From an uncultured Blautia sp. (lineage in GTDB: Bacteria; Bacillota; Clostridia; Lachnospirales; Lachnospiraceae), in the NCBI GenBank assembly GCA_934364795.1, contig CAKRMK010000003.1, positions 81,770-145,769 on the forward strand: a DNA stretch of 64,000 nt. Reading direction: 5' to 3'. Numbering within the stretch: the first letter of the stretch is position 1; the number at the start of each line of letters is the position of its first letter. A program made the translations under genes and the position numbers. Below, piece after piece: positions 52,503 to 60,092 of this stretch. Under the pieces are notes generated by a model that saw only the letters and a program-made list of their open reading frames with translations, was not told where the DNA came from and searched no databases.

Positions 52503-54266
52503 TTAGTCAACTTCATCCTCAAAGCGTATAGGAACTCGTATTTGTATGGTAGTTCCACAATTTTCCTGGCTTTTAATAGCAACACCATAATCATCCCCGT
52601 AAAGAATACGTATCCTTTTATCCACTGCATAGAGACCAACTTTTGTATGTTTTTTATCCTTATCTTTTTGTCCTGCTGCCTGTTTTTTCATTACAAATTC
52701 TGATTTTTCCTGTGGAATTCCAATACCATCATCCGCTACTTCAAGGATCATATCCATGCCATCTTCATAAACAGAAACCAGAATATGGCCGTCTGTTTCC
52801 TTTGGATCAATACCATGAACAATGGAATTTTCTACAAGGGGCTGCAAAATCAGTTTGGGTACAATGGCCTCTTCAAGAGCTTCCTGTACTTTAAATTCAG
52901 CCTGAATTTTGTCACCATAAGACAGCTTTTGGATCGCAATATACTGATTGATATTCTGAATTTCTTCCTCTACAGTTACAAATCTGTGCTTGCTGCTGAT
53001 GGTTTCCCGCAGATAATTTCCAAGCATGCAGATACTTTCTGCAATGGCATCCTGCCCTTCCAGCTTGGCCATACTGTTAATACTCTCCAGCGTATTATAA
53101 AGAAAATGGGGGTTAATTTTCGCCTGAAGAGAGTCATATTCAAACTGAAGCGCCCTTAATTCACTGTTTTTTTTCTGTAATTTTTCTTCACTGACAGTAT
53201 GTAAAAGTACCTGTATCTGATCCGTCATAGTATTGAAATTCTCCGCCAGGCTGCCGATTTCATCATAGCTTTTTGGAACAAGTTTTTCAGAAAAATCGCC
53301 TTTTGAAATACGTTCAATACTGTTTAAAAGCAGCTTAATATTTGCGGAAATCTGCCCGGAGATCATTGTTGTAACCCCCACTGAAAGTAAAATAGCAATT
53401 AGCGCAGCTGCTAGAAAAGATGGAAGTATTTTTGCTCTTGCTGCCTTTGTTACACTGTCTACCGGAAGAAAATTCATGATCTGGATCCGTCCGTCTTTTG
53501 TTTCTCCCGGTGTGTAAATGTATGTTCTGTCCCTCGAAACAATTTGTGAACCGCTTATTGCTTTTCCTTTATATTTTGTCTGTATATCCCTGGCTGCATT
53601 TTCATAATTTTCATCGGTAGCCACAAGAATATCCCCATATTTATTCAGAATTACAATTCCGTTTCCATTGTCCACAAGCCCCTGATACATACCGGAGAAA
53701 TAATCTACATCCACTCCCACGGACATGACACCTACTGGCTGCATATTTCCTCTGTCAAAAATTACTTTTGTTGCAAAAACCAGGTCGTCACTATATGGCT
53801 TCCACAGGGTTTTTCCCTTTAATTTATACGCCATATCGCGATCTAAAAGCTGTTCTTTTTCCTCTTTTGTAAGGATGTCTTTCTTTCGCCAGGAGCTGTA
53901 TATTTTCCCTTCTGAATCCTCAATAAGAACACATTGAATGTGCTTCTGATAACTGATTACACTGTATCCATATGCCGTAATTGCTTCTTTTCTTTCATAG
54001 GGAGCCAGGGAAAGACGATTGCTTAAAAGCCGCCCAAATTCATAGGTAAAGGTTACAGAAGTAATATTTCCCTCCATAGCCTGTATGGAATAATTAAAGT
54101 TATCACTTAGCTGTTTTATCAGCTCCTGGGACTGTTCTCTGGAATTTGACAACAGCATTTCCTTTGGAATATAGTAGCCTGATACGCTCATAAATACAGT
54201 CATAATTACAATAATACCTATATTACAAAGCAGCAGTTTCGGCCCTACTTTCATATTTTTCAGCAT
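52503..54266 (-). CDS. Sensor histidine kinase, YesM-like
   Basis: A 587-residue membrane kinase: helix at about 10-30, a Cache-like extracellular domain, second helix at about 280-300, HAMP, and the LytS/YesM-type His-kinase domain with phospho-histidine in KINPHFLYNTLESINSM and ATP-lid motif VADDGIGIP. It senses an extracellular or transported sugar ligand and phosphorylates the downstream regulator. A strong ribosome site (AAGGGGG) precedes the ATG. Confidence 0.93.
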   Translation of the reverse strand: MLKNMKVGPKLLLCNIGIIVIMTVFMSVSGYYIPKEMLLSNSREQSQELIKQLSDNFNYSIQAMEGNITSVTFTYEFGRLLSNRLSLAPYERKEAITAYGYSVISYQKHIQCVLIEDSEGKIYSSWRKKDILTKEEKEQLLDRDMAYKLKGKTLWKPYSDDLVFATKVIFDRGNMQPVGVMSVGVDVDYFSGMYQGLVDNGNGIVILNKYGDILVATDENYENAARDIQTKYKGKAISGSQIVSRDRTYIYTPGETKDGRIQIMNFLPVDSVTKAARAKILPSFLAAALIAILLSVGVTTMISGQISANIKLLLNSIERISKGDFSEKLVPKSYDEIGSLAENFNTMTDQIQVLLHTVSEEKLQKKNSELRALQFEYDSLQAKINPHFLYNTLESINSMAKLEGQDAIAESICMLGNYLRETISSKHRFVTVEEEIQNINQYIAIQKLSYGDKIQAEFKVQEALEEAIVPKLILQPLVENSIVHGIDPKETDGHILVSVYEDGMDMILEVADDGIGIPQEKSEFVMKKQAAGQKDKDKKHTKVGLYAVDKRIRILYGDDYGVAIKSQENCGTTIQIRVPIRFEDEVD

Positions 54267-54489
54267 AAAAATCCCCCTTTTTTATCCTGATAATAACCTT
54301 ATCTGGTGTTTTAAAATTACTTTTATTATAACTTTCTCACATATTTTTTACTACTAAAAAATCCTGCTTTGCAGAATTCTCTACCTGCAACGAGATGCCT
54401 TAAGCAACATTTACTTTTTCGTCGCTTCCGAAGCATGCCCAGTAGGGCTTTATATACAAGGAGATTCAGATTCCAACAGAATTTCTTTC

Positions 54490-54570
54490 TACAGCAACTG
54501 AATTCGGGCAAAATATACTGCAAAGTGTGGTAGACAGATTGCAGGAATGATTTTGGAGGCAGACTCTGAT
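54490..54570. repeat. Dispersed repeat element, left-truncated copy
   Basis: CTACAGCAACTGAATTCGGG, then CAAAATATACTGCAAAGTG, and GCAGGAATGATTTTGGAGG match the right half of the long copy at 6646-6809, including the CTACAGC hairpin arm. The right end AGGCAGACTCTGA is diverged. Sequence to its left (54360-54489) does not match another copy and holds no gene. Confidence 0.72.
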
Positions 54571-54574
54571 ACAT

Positions 54575-54613
54575 AAAAACTGGCATATGGAATATATCCA
54601 TACACCAGTTTTC
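54575..54613 (-). terminator. Terminator of the GGDEF gene
   Basis: AAAACTGG-CATATGGA and TCCATACA-CCAGTTTT form a two-part stem with a 5-base loop, 15 bases beyond the stop of the minus-strand gene, followed by TTTTTATG on that strand. Confidence 0.82.
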
Positions 54614-54627
54614 ATGAAATTTAATTT

Positions 54628-56886
54628 TTATTTTTTTGCGTATAAGTATGCTTCCCGGTTCTCTATAGAATAGCCGTCTACTGGAATGATTTCTACTGTT
54701 GTTCTCCTGTATCCCACGCCCTCTTTTCTCCGGTAAGAAACGGTAAGTGATGATCTGCTGCTGTCAAAATAGGTTTTCAGATAGTTTATATTCATTATTT
54801 TCCGGTATTTTTCCAGATCTTTGGGATGAATCAAAGACTCATTTTCAAAGTTATCAAAAAACACGGATAGTCTGTATAAATTCTTTTTTTCACCGTTCTG
54901 CCTATCTGCATCAGATACGGCAGATACAAAATTGGAAGAAGAATTTTTTTCACTTTCTTCCCAGTTCAAAATCCGGTAACTATCCTGATTGAAATTAAGC
55001 TTGACGATCTGGGAATACAGCTTTCCAAGAGCTACATAAGCAGCCGACTGCCCGCGCCGGTCTATGCCATTTTTCCTGTAATACATTGCTTTTTTCTCAT
55101 ACATTCTGATATCAGCAGCTTTTGCAATTTCATTTACAGAGGCCCATTTTTGTTCCATACTGGAAACAAAACCACAGGAAATTGTCATAGATTCAATATA
55201 TTTTCCGGACCAGTCTGCAACTGTTTTATCAAATTTTTCTTTTATTTGTGCAAATCTCTGACTGTCTGCAAAGATGATTGCAATGAATTCATCTCCACCG
55301 GTTCTGTATACTTTTCCATACTCATTAAAGCATTGTTTCATACAGAAAGAAGCACCTTCCAGCAGCTCATCCCCGGCTTCATGACCCAGGCTGTCATTTA
55401 TAATTTTCAGACCATTGACATCCATGGAAATGTAGATAAACGCTTTGTCCAAAGGTAAACTGGAAATGTCTTTTTCGTAAGCTCTGCGGTTAAAGCATCC
55501 GGTCAGTTCGTCCGTATTGGAGGTATAAATCAGCTTTTCTTCTTTACGTTTTTCATCGTCAATGCTCTGAACCGTAAAGATCATTTTCACAGGTTTTTTA
55601 TTTTTATCTGCCAAAATAGTGATAAAAGAAGCACGAAACCATCCCAGACCCTGCCCTACAAATTCTTCGGAAATAATCTTTTTTTCTTCCATTCGCTGTG
55701 CTATGGTGGAAAGATCTGTGAAGAGTTCCGCCTTTTTTTGGTATGCTTCTGTTGCGGTATTGCTTACCACCTTTGCCATCAGTTCCTGTGCATTTTTATA
55801 ATAAATTTGTGAAGATTTTTCCTCCTGTCCGGAATACCGAAGCACAGAATTATCTTCAAGATTGATCAAATGCATGCTGTAATAAATCTCTGACATAGAT
55901 GCCAAAATTGCAAACTGTTCCTGTTTTTCCCGATTGGCTTTCAGCACACGAAATACCATAAACATAATAAACGCAGAGGCAATTCCAAGGTAAATTGCCA
56001 GGATCAGCATTGCAGTAAAATTGCTTGCATTATTAGTTGCAGTAGCAAAGGTAACACCTACTACGTAATCTCCTGATTGTTTAAAAATACAGCTACATTT
56101 TTCTCCGTCTACATACAGCACGCTGTTCCTTACCATGCCATCTACCAGTTCTTTTTTGACTATTCCAATGTCGTCCAGCCGCTTGCCGATTTTTGTCTCG
56201 TCTGTAGCTCCGTAGATTTCTCCAGTATCAACATCTGCAACATAAATATTAATGCCTTCGTACATTGGCATGTTGCTTACAACCGTAGATACCTCATTTT
56301 GTCTGACCTCTTCCAGAAGTCTTACAGGTTCAATTCCCACCTGAACCATTCTCGTCCCGGCTTCATTCCAGGTGATCGCATACATCATGCTTTTTCCTTC
56401 TGATGTATTGGGCGTAACATCCTGGCACATGGTAAGATTTTTGTCCCCAAGCATTGGTTTAAAATATGCCATCTGTTCACCGGAATCAAAATTATAGCCA
56501 TAATATTGCGGTACGGATCCGCTGTAAATTGTTCCACTTTCATCAAAGAGGTGGATCTCATCGATCAACATAAGATCAGCTATTTTCTGCAACTCTTTAA
56601 TATCATATTCCGCTTCCGGACTGGCGTCTATAATATAGGATACCGCTTTCGCACGAACCATATAGTCCTCTTTCAGAGATTGAATCATCTCTTCCTCACT
56701 TTGCTGGTTCTTCTCGATGACACTGATTGCCTGATCCAGCAAAACCTGCGAAGTTTTCATCCCATTTTTTCGGTTGGCATTGTTCAGGATACTGCTCTGG
56801 ATAACCAATGCTATAACCACAACTCCCACAAGCAGACAGACAAATTTCCCCCATTTTCTGTTTTCCGGATATTTTTTATTACTCAT
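54628..56886 (-). CDS. Membrane-bound Cache-GGDEF diguanylate cyclase
   Basis: A 752-residue protein starting at ATG 56886 with AAAGGG 8 bases upstream. One helix at about 14-34, a dCache-like extracellular sensor to about residue 285, a second helix (about 290-312), a PAS-like segment, then a GGDEF domain with DELTGCFNRRAYEKD and RTGGDEFIAII (motif at about 530-534). The catalytic motif is intact, so it should make cyclic-di-GMP. There is no RxxD inhibitory site 5 residues before GGDEF, and no EAL domain. About 120 further residues follow the cyclase domain and are not recognised. It has its own promoter and terminator. Confidence 0.9.
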   Translation of the reverse strand: MSNKKYPENRKWGKFVCLLVGVVVIALVIQSSILNNANRKNGMKTSQVLLDQAISVIEKNQQSEEEMIQSLKEDYMVRAKAVSYIIDASPEAEYDIKELQKIADLMLIDEIHLFDESGTIYSGSVPQYYGYNFDSGEQMAYFKPMLGDKNLTMCQDVTPNTSEGKSMMYAITWNEAGTRMVQVGIEPVRLLEEVRQNEVSTVVSNMPMYEGINIYVADVDTGEIYGATDETKIGKRLDDIGIVKKELVDGMVRNSVLYVDGEKCSCIFKQSGDYVVGVTFATATNNASNFTAMLILAIYLGIASAFIMFMVFRVLKANREKQEQFAILASMSEIYYSMHLINLEDNSVLRYSGQEEKSSQIYYKNAQELMAKVVSNTATEAYQKKAELFTDLSTIAQRMEEKKIISEEFVGQGLGWFRASFITILADKNKKPVKMIFTVQSIDDEKRKEEKLIYTSNTDELTGCFNRRAYEKDISSLPLDKAFIYISMDVNGLKIINDSLGHEAGDELLEGASFCMKQCFNEYGKVYRTGGDEFIAIIFADSQRFAQIKEKFDKTVADWSGKYIESMTISCGFVSSMEQKWASVNEIAKAADIRMYEKKAMYYRKNGIDRRGQSAAYVALGKLYSQIVKLNFNQDSYRILNWEESEKNSSSNFVSAVSDADRQNGEKKNLYRLSVFFDNFENESLIHPKDLEKYRKIMNINYLKTYFDSSRSSLTVSYRRKEGVGYRRTTVEIIPVDGYSIENREAYLYAKK

Positions 56887-57008
56887 CTTTACACCCTTTT
56901 GTCTGTGGTATTCCTTCTTTTTTCCAAAATTCCCAGTTTTCTTTTCCTGCGAAGCAGGTTGCAAAATAAGTTGTAAAACAAGTTGCCAGAATAACTGGAA
57001 CTATTTAT

Positions 57009-57037
57009 ATAATACCACCTGCCAATTGTGGAAGCAA
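57009..57037 (-). promoter_or_regulatory. Sigma-A promoter of the GGDEF gene
   Basis: Minus strand: TTGCTT (57032-57037), 17-base spacer, TATTAT (57009-57014), about 125 bases before the ATG at 56886. The leader carries a repeated AACAAGTTG/CAAGTTG-like stretch near 56965-56985. Confidence 0.7.
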
Positions 57038-57134
57038 CTGTAGAAATCTATAGTTCTTAGTTATGACTTGTCCCATCGTTTGATAAATATACGCTCTGAT
57101 ATCATTTTATTTTTCCGCTATGCCAAAAACAAAA

Positions 57135-57178
57135 AAACCTCAAGATATAAGTGACTTTTCGCTCATATCTCAAGGTTT
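57135..57178 (-). terminator. Terminator of the toxin-antitoxin operon
   Basis: AAACCT-CA-AGATAT pairs with ATATCT-CA-AGGTTT around an 18-base loop. On the minus strand it is followed by TTTTTTTGTTTTTGG, a clear U-tract. It lies about 230 bases past the toxin stop. The gap 57179-57350 shows no gene. Confidence 0.8.
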
Positions 57179-57354
57179 ATTTTTCTCGTTGGACGCTGAT
57201 TATTTTTGCTTTTTACAGGCGAATAAGCATTAATCTTAAACATATACATTATTCAAACTCTACTCCATTCTCTGTAACATGGTGTAAAATTGGTTAGATA
57301 CAGACGTCAGATTTACTACTATTTTCAATTTTTTTCTATCCTGCATCTCGTTTC

Positions 57355-57400
57355 AGAACTTTTTAGAACCAATCCAGAACCATGGTACTGCTATAGAACC
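57355..57400. repeat. Phased AGAAC(C) repeats next to the toxin gene
   Basis: AGAAC begins at 57355, 57365, 57376 and 57395, spacings of 10, 11 and 19 bases, so the copies lie roughly on one face of the helix. The motif is extended to AGAACC in three of four. Position beside a decayed mobile element suggests arm-type integrase sites or an element end. Confidence 0.5.
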
Positions 57401-57409
57401 AGAATATTT

Positions 57410-57904
57410 TTAATCTTTCAGTCTGCTTAACAGCATTTGATAATGCCGCTGTCCGATATGCCGTCCGGCACGTTGCAGACCATCCACGCATTCCCTGACC
57501 TCATCCGAAATCAGTTCGTGTTCCTCATAGGCAGCCATAAGAATCCCTATCGTCCCCATGATTCTAAGCCCCATCTGAGCTGATACGTTTCTTCCCTTTG
57601 CTTCATCCATCAATAACAGATCTGCTTTTAATTCATCTGTCAGAACAATCGCTTCACTCTCGCCCTGGTCAAGACCTGTGGCTCTTTTTAATATATTGGC
57701 AGATTCCGGATTGTTGACAGGTTTCACTACGATAAATTTCGTCTGTCTAATCCGATTCGCTTCAAGCTGAAAACGTTCATCGGCTGTCAGCTCATCAAAT
57801 ACTGCCTGCGGGATCAGAACATCTCCAAACAATTTTTCCAGCAAATCGATACGATTGATTTTAAGAAGTGATATCAGCGGTGTTGTATCAGATACAACAA
57901 TCAT
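57410..57904 (-). CDS. PIN-domain (DUF3368) toxin
   Basis: A 164-residue PIN-like nuclease. Acidic residues expected for metal binding are present: Asp6 in VVSDTTPLISL, Glu in LDQGESEAIVL, and Asp in LLLMDEAKGR. DUF3368 proteins are the toxin half of two-gene systems with UPF0175 antitoxins and are thought to cleave RNA. The start overlaps the antitoxin stop by 4 bases. Confidence 0.87.
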   Translation of the reverse strand: MIVVSDTTPLISLLKINRIDLLEKLFGDVLIPQAVFDELTADERFQLEANRIRQTKFIVVKPVNNPESANILKRATGLDQGESEAIVLTDELKADLLLMDEAKGRNVSAQMGLRIMGTIGILMAAYEEHELISDEVRECVDGLQRAGRHIGQRHYQMLLSRLKD

Positions 57905-58191
57905 ACCGCAGCCTCCTTCTTTTTGAGTTCTCTGAAAGTATTCAGTTCATCATCCAGATCATCCATCGTCATATCAAAATAGGAATATCCCAGCTTATCA
58001 TACAGATCAATCAACTCGGATTTTCTGATTCCCAGAATTTCAGCCGCACGACCATGGGATATCGTCTGATTCAGTATATATGGATACAGCAACAGTGCAT
58101 TTCGGGTAAGCTCTGTTTCCGGATTCATAGTTACCAGATATTTTGACATTCCTACCGGAACTTTAATAGTTACAGATTCTGTTGTTACCAT
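57901..58191 (-). CDS. UPF0175-family antitoxin
   Basis: A 96-residue protein with the UPF0175 pattern: NALLLYPYILNQTISHGRAAEILGIRKSELIDLYDKLG-like helix-turn-helix (residues about 30-65) and an acidic C-terminal tail for toxin binding. AGGACGTG precedes the ATG. It is expected to neutralise the DUF3368 toxin and repress the operon. Confidence 0.87.
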   Translation of the reverse strand: MVTTESVTIKVPVGMSKYLVTMNPETELTRNALLLYPYILNQTISHGRAAEILGIRKSELIDLYDKLGYSYFDMTMDDLDDELNTFRELKKKEAAV

Positions 58192-58262
58192 AATATCACG
58201 TCCTTTCTGTTAGAAATCCATGTTCGTCTCTTTTCCTATATTATATCCATTATTGGGAGCTT

Positions 58263-58730
58263 CTACAACTGATTTTTTATCTGTTCCACTGCTCCATTTT
58301 TACCAGCAATCTCTTCCCTGATTGCCTCACAATATTCCTGAATCTCCTGCTGTTCTTTCCAATGCCTGTTATCGGAATCTGGCTTCTTATCAAATAAATA
58401 GGCTGCTCCATTCAGAATATCCACCATTGTAATCATAAACGCCAGATAATTTTCTTTCAGCTCCTTGTAACTTTCCCCAGACATAGAGAAATCACCGGAC
58501 AGAATCTGCTCGGTGATCTCTTTCATAACAATCTGTGTTTCTCGTAATTCTTCTACAAGGTACTGTACCCGTTGCTTTGTTCCCACTACAACAATATTGG
58601 AATAGATACAACTTCTTGCAATAAAATCTTTCTTATACAGTCCACTGGCTTTTACCCGTTCTTCAATCATTGCCCGTTCCCATTGCGTAGGACGAAACGC
58701 TATTGTTGGATTGCTGTGTTGCCCTGGCAT
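58263..58730 (-). CDS. Mobilization / relaxosome accessory protein, MobC-like
   Basis: A 155-residue protein. The N-terminus TIAFRPTQWERAMIEERVKA followed by SGLYKKDFIARSC is a ribbon-helix-helix-type segment common to plasmid-mobilization (MobC-like) and element-encoded DNA-binding proteins. The rest is helical. GGAAGGAG lies before the ATG, and the start is 18 bases after the recombinase remnant. No relaxase gene is present in the window, so the protein is an orphan of a lost element. Confidence 0.65.
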   Translation of the reverse strand: MPGQHSNPTIAFRPTQWERAMIEERVKASGLYKKDFIARSCIYSNIVVVGTKQRVQYLVEELRETQIVMKEITEQILSGDFSMSGESYKELKENYLAFMITMVDILNGAAYLFDKKPDSDNRHWKEQQEIQEYCEAIREEIAGKNGAVEQIKNQL

Positions 58731-58748
58731 ATTTTTCGGCTCCTTCCA

Positions 58749-59152
58749 TTAATTTTCATCTGCTTCCGCTAACTTCTCCAACTGATCTGCCAACTTTCGT
58801 GACTGATCTGGATACAAATGAGAGTATGTAATCGAATTCTTTTTCCCCCTGATAACTCAACACCTCTCTGCATTTCATGTTCCCAGTATGCTTTTGTCGT
58901 GTTCTGGAACAGTCTGTCCTTTGCCATGAGTCCGTACAGCCTACCTGTGTACTCCTTTAACTCTGTTGCCAGAAAATCCGGTAATGTGATGATTCTCTTT
59001 CCTTTTTTTGTCTTCGGATCAGTAATCACATCTCTGTTCCCGATTCTCTGATAGGACTTAGTTATCCTGAGCGTTTTTTCTTCTTCGTTAAAATCTTCTA
59101 ATGTAAGAGCCAGCAGTTCACCAGTTCGGCATAAGGCTGCTTTCAATCTCAA
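58749..59152 (-). pseudogene. Remnant tyrosine recombinase (integrase) with internal deletion
   Basis: Minus strand reads RTGELLALTLEDFNEEE, including the first catalytic arginine, then KTKKGKRIITLPDFL and GKRIRLH. There the DLRHSH block should follow. Instead the frame shifts and resumes directly as TYSHLYPDQSRKLADQLEK, the C-terminal end of Tn916/phage-type integrases with the tyrosine nucleophile. About 40-45 residues holding the central His-Arg-His are missing. The N-terminal arm-binding and core-binding domains are absent too. Clearly non-functional. Confidence 0.85.
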
Positions 59153-59727
59153 TCATACATGTCTTTAATCCTGAATTATTCATGAGCATATAAAAATGCT
59201 CAATACTGCAAAGCCTTGAAACAGTTTCCTTGAATTCAATCGAATCATCCCCAAAAATGTACAGACTACCCCCTGTGAAGTTTGATTAAGTTGCTTTGGA
59301 ACTGTCAAGGTACGTTAATAGTTGCTATTCCAGCTGTATGAACAGCTGCTGGATATTCTCCAATGTCCTGTAGAACTCCTTTTTATAAGGACAGCTGCTA
59401 CACAGTTTGAATGTGATAGATCTTGCGGAATGGATTGCCCTTGCTTTGAAGTGAAAAGGTGTTTACAATACTCACAAAGGGCTCCTTTGTTGGTATATTT
59501 TTTGATTAGACACCTTAATTTTACCACAAATGGATGCTCTTTTTTTATTCACTTAATAGTTGAAAAGCAATATGCAGTTAAAATACAGTAACTATGTGGC
59601 TTTCAGCCACTTTCACGGTAAAGCCGTGAATAATTCAGGTTTATCTATATATTCTCTTGGACTAACCTTGAGCTCATTTTGAGCTATCTTTGACTAATCT
59701 TGGACTAATCTTAGACTAATTTACTTC
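59153..59727. other. Decayed intergenic sequence in the mobile-element remnant
   Basis: No intact gene. On the minus strand, about 59325-59462 can be read as a 45-codon fragment with CSSCPYKKEFYRTLENIQQ ending at a TAG; it has a CxxC and looks protein-like, but has no start and I cannot name it. At about 59655-59722 GACTAATCTT-type units recur (TTGACTAATC, TTGGACTAATC, TTAGACTAAT), a short tandem array. The base composition is richer in A and T than the flanking operons. Confidence 0.5.
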
Positions 59728-60092
59728 TCACTCCTGTAGATCTTTATCTACAATCTCCCAGTAACCATTCTTTGGAGAGCCATGTCTTATAAGAATACCA
59801 TACTCTTTTAACTTCTTAATATTGTTCTCAATATTTCGACTGGCAACCCCGATTTTTTCAGCTAACTTAACCGCTGATAATTGATGATCTTCTGAAAGCA
59901 ATTTTATAATCTTTTGCTGTGTATCGTTGAGGTCTGTTCTCCACTCTACTTCCGATGTTTCTCCGATGCTTCTCCGATGTTTTCTTTTTCATTTGACATC
60001 GGAAATGCACTAAAATGTTGTAATGCTAACTCATATCTGTCTTCTCTTGTTTTGTAAAATCTGTTTATAGTGCCTGGTACTTTGTTTATAAT
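59728..60092 (-). pseudogene. C-terminal remnant of an AlbA_2-type ATP-binding/winged-helix protein
   Basis: On the minus strand a frame ending at TGA 59728-59730 encodes a winged helix (QKIIKLLSEDHQLSAVKLAE, IGVASRNIENNIKKLKEYG, ILIRHGSPKNGYWEIVDK), typical of the C-terminus of AlbA_2-domain transcriptional regulators. Upstream the reading continues in a different frame (VPGTINRFYKTREDRYELAL ... MSNEKENIGEASEKHRK, then stop), so at least one frameshift separates the pieces. The main ATP-binding part is missing. The remnant begins right at the stop of the alpha-galactosidase gene. Confidence 0.65.

Noticed and set aside
59315..59591. Open frames of 70 and 89 codons on opposite strands in the mobile-element remnant
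   Set aside because: No ribosome sites or recognisable domain. A different frame gives a more protein-like fragment (CSSCPYKKEFYRTLENIQQ), but this too has no start, so I describe the stretch only as decayed.
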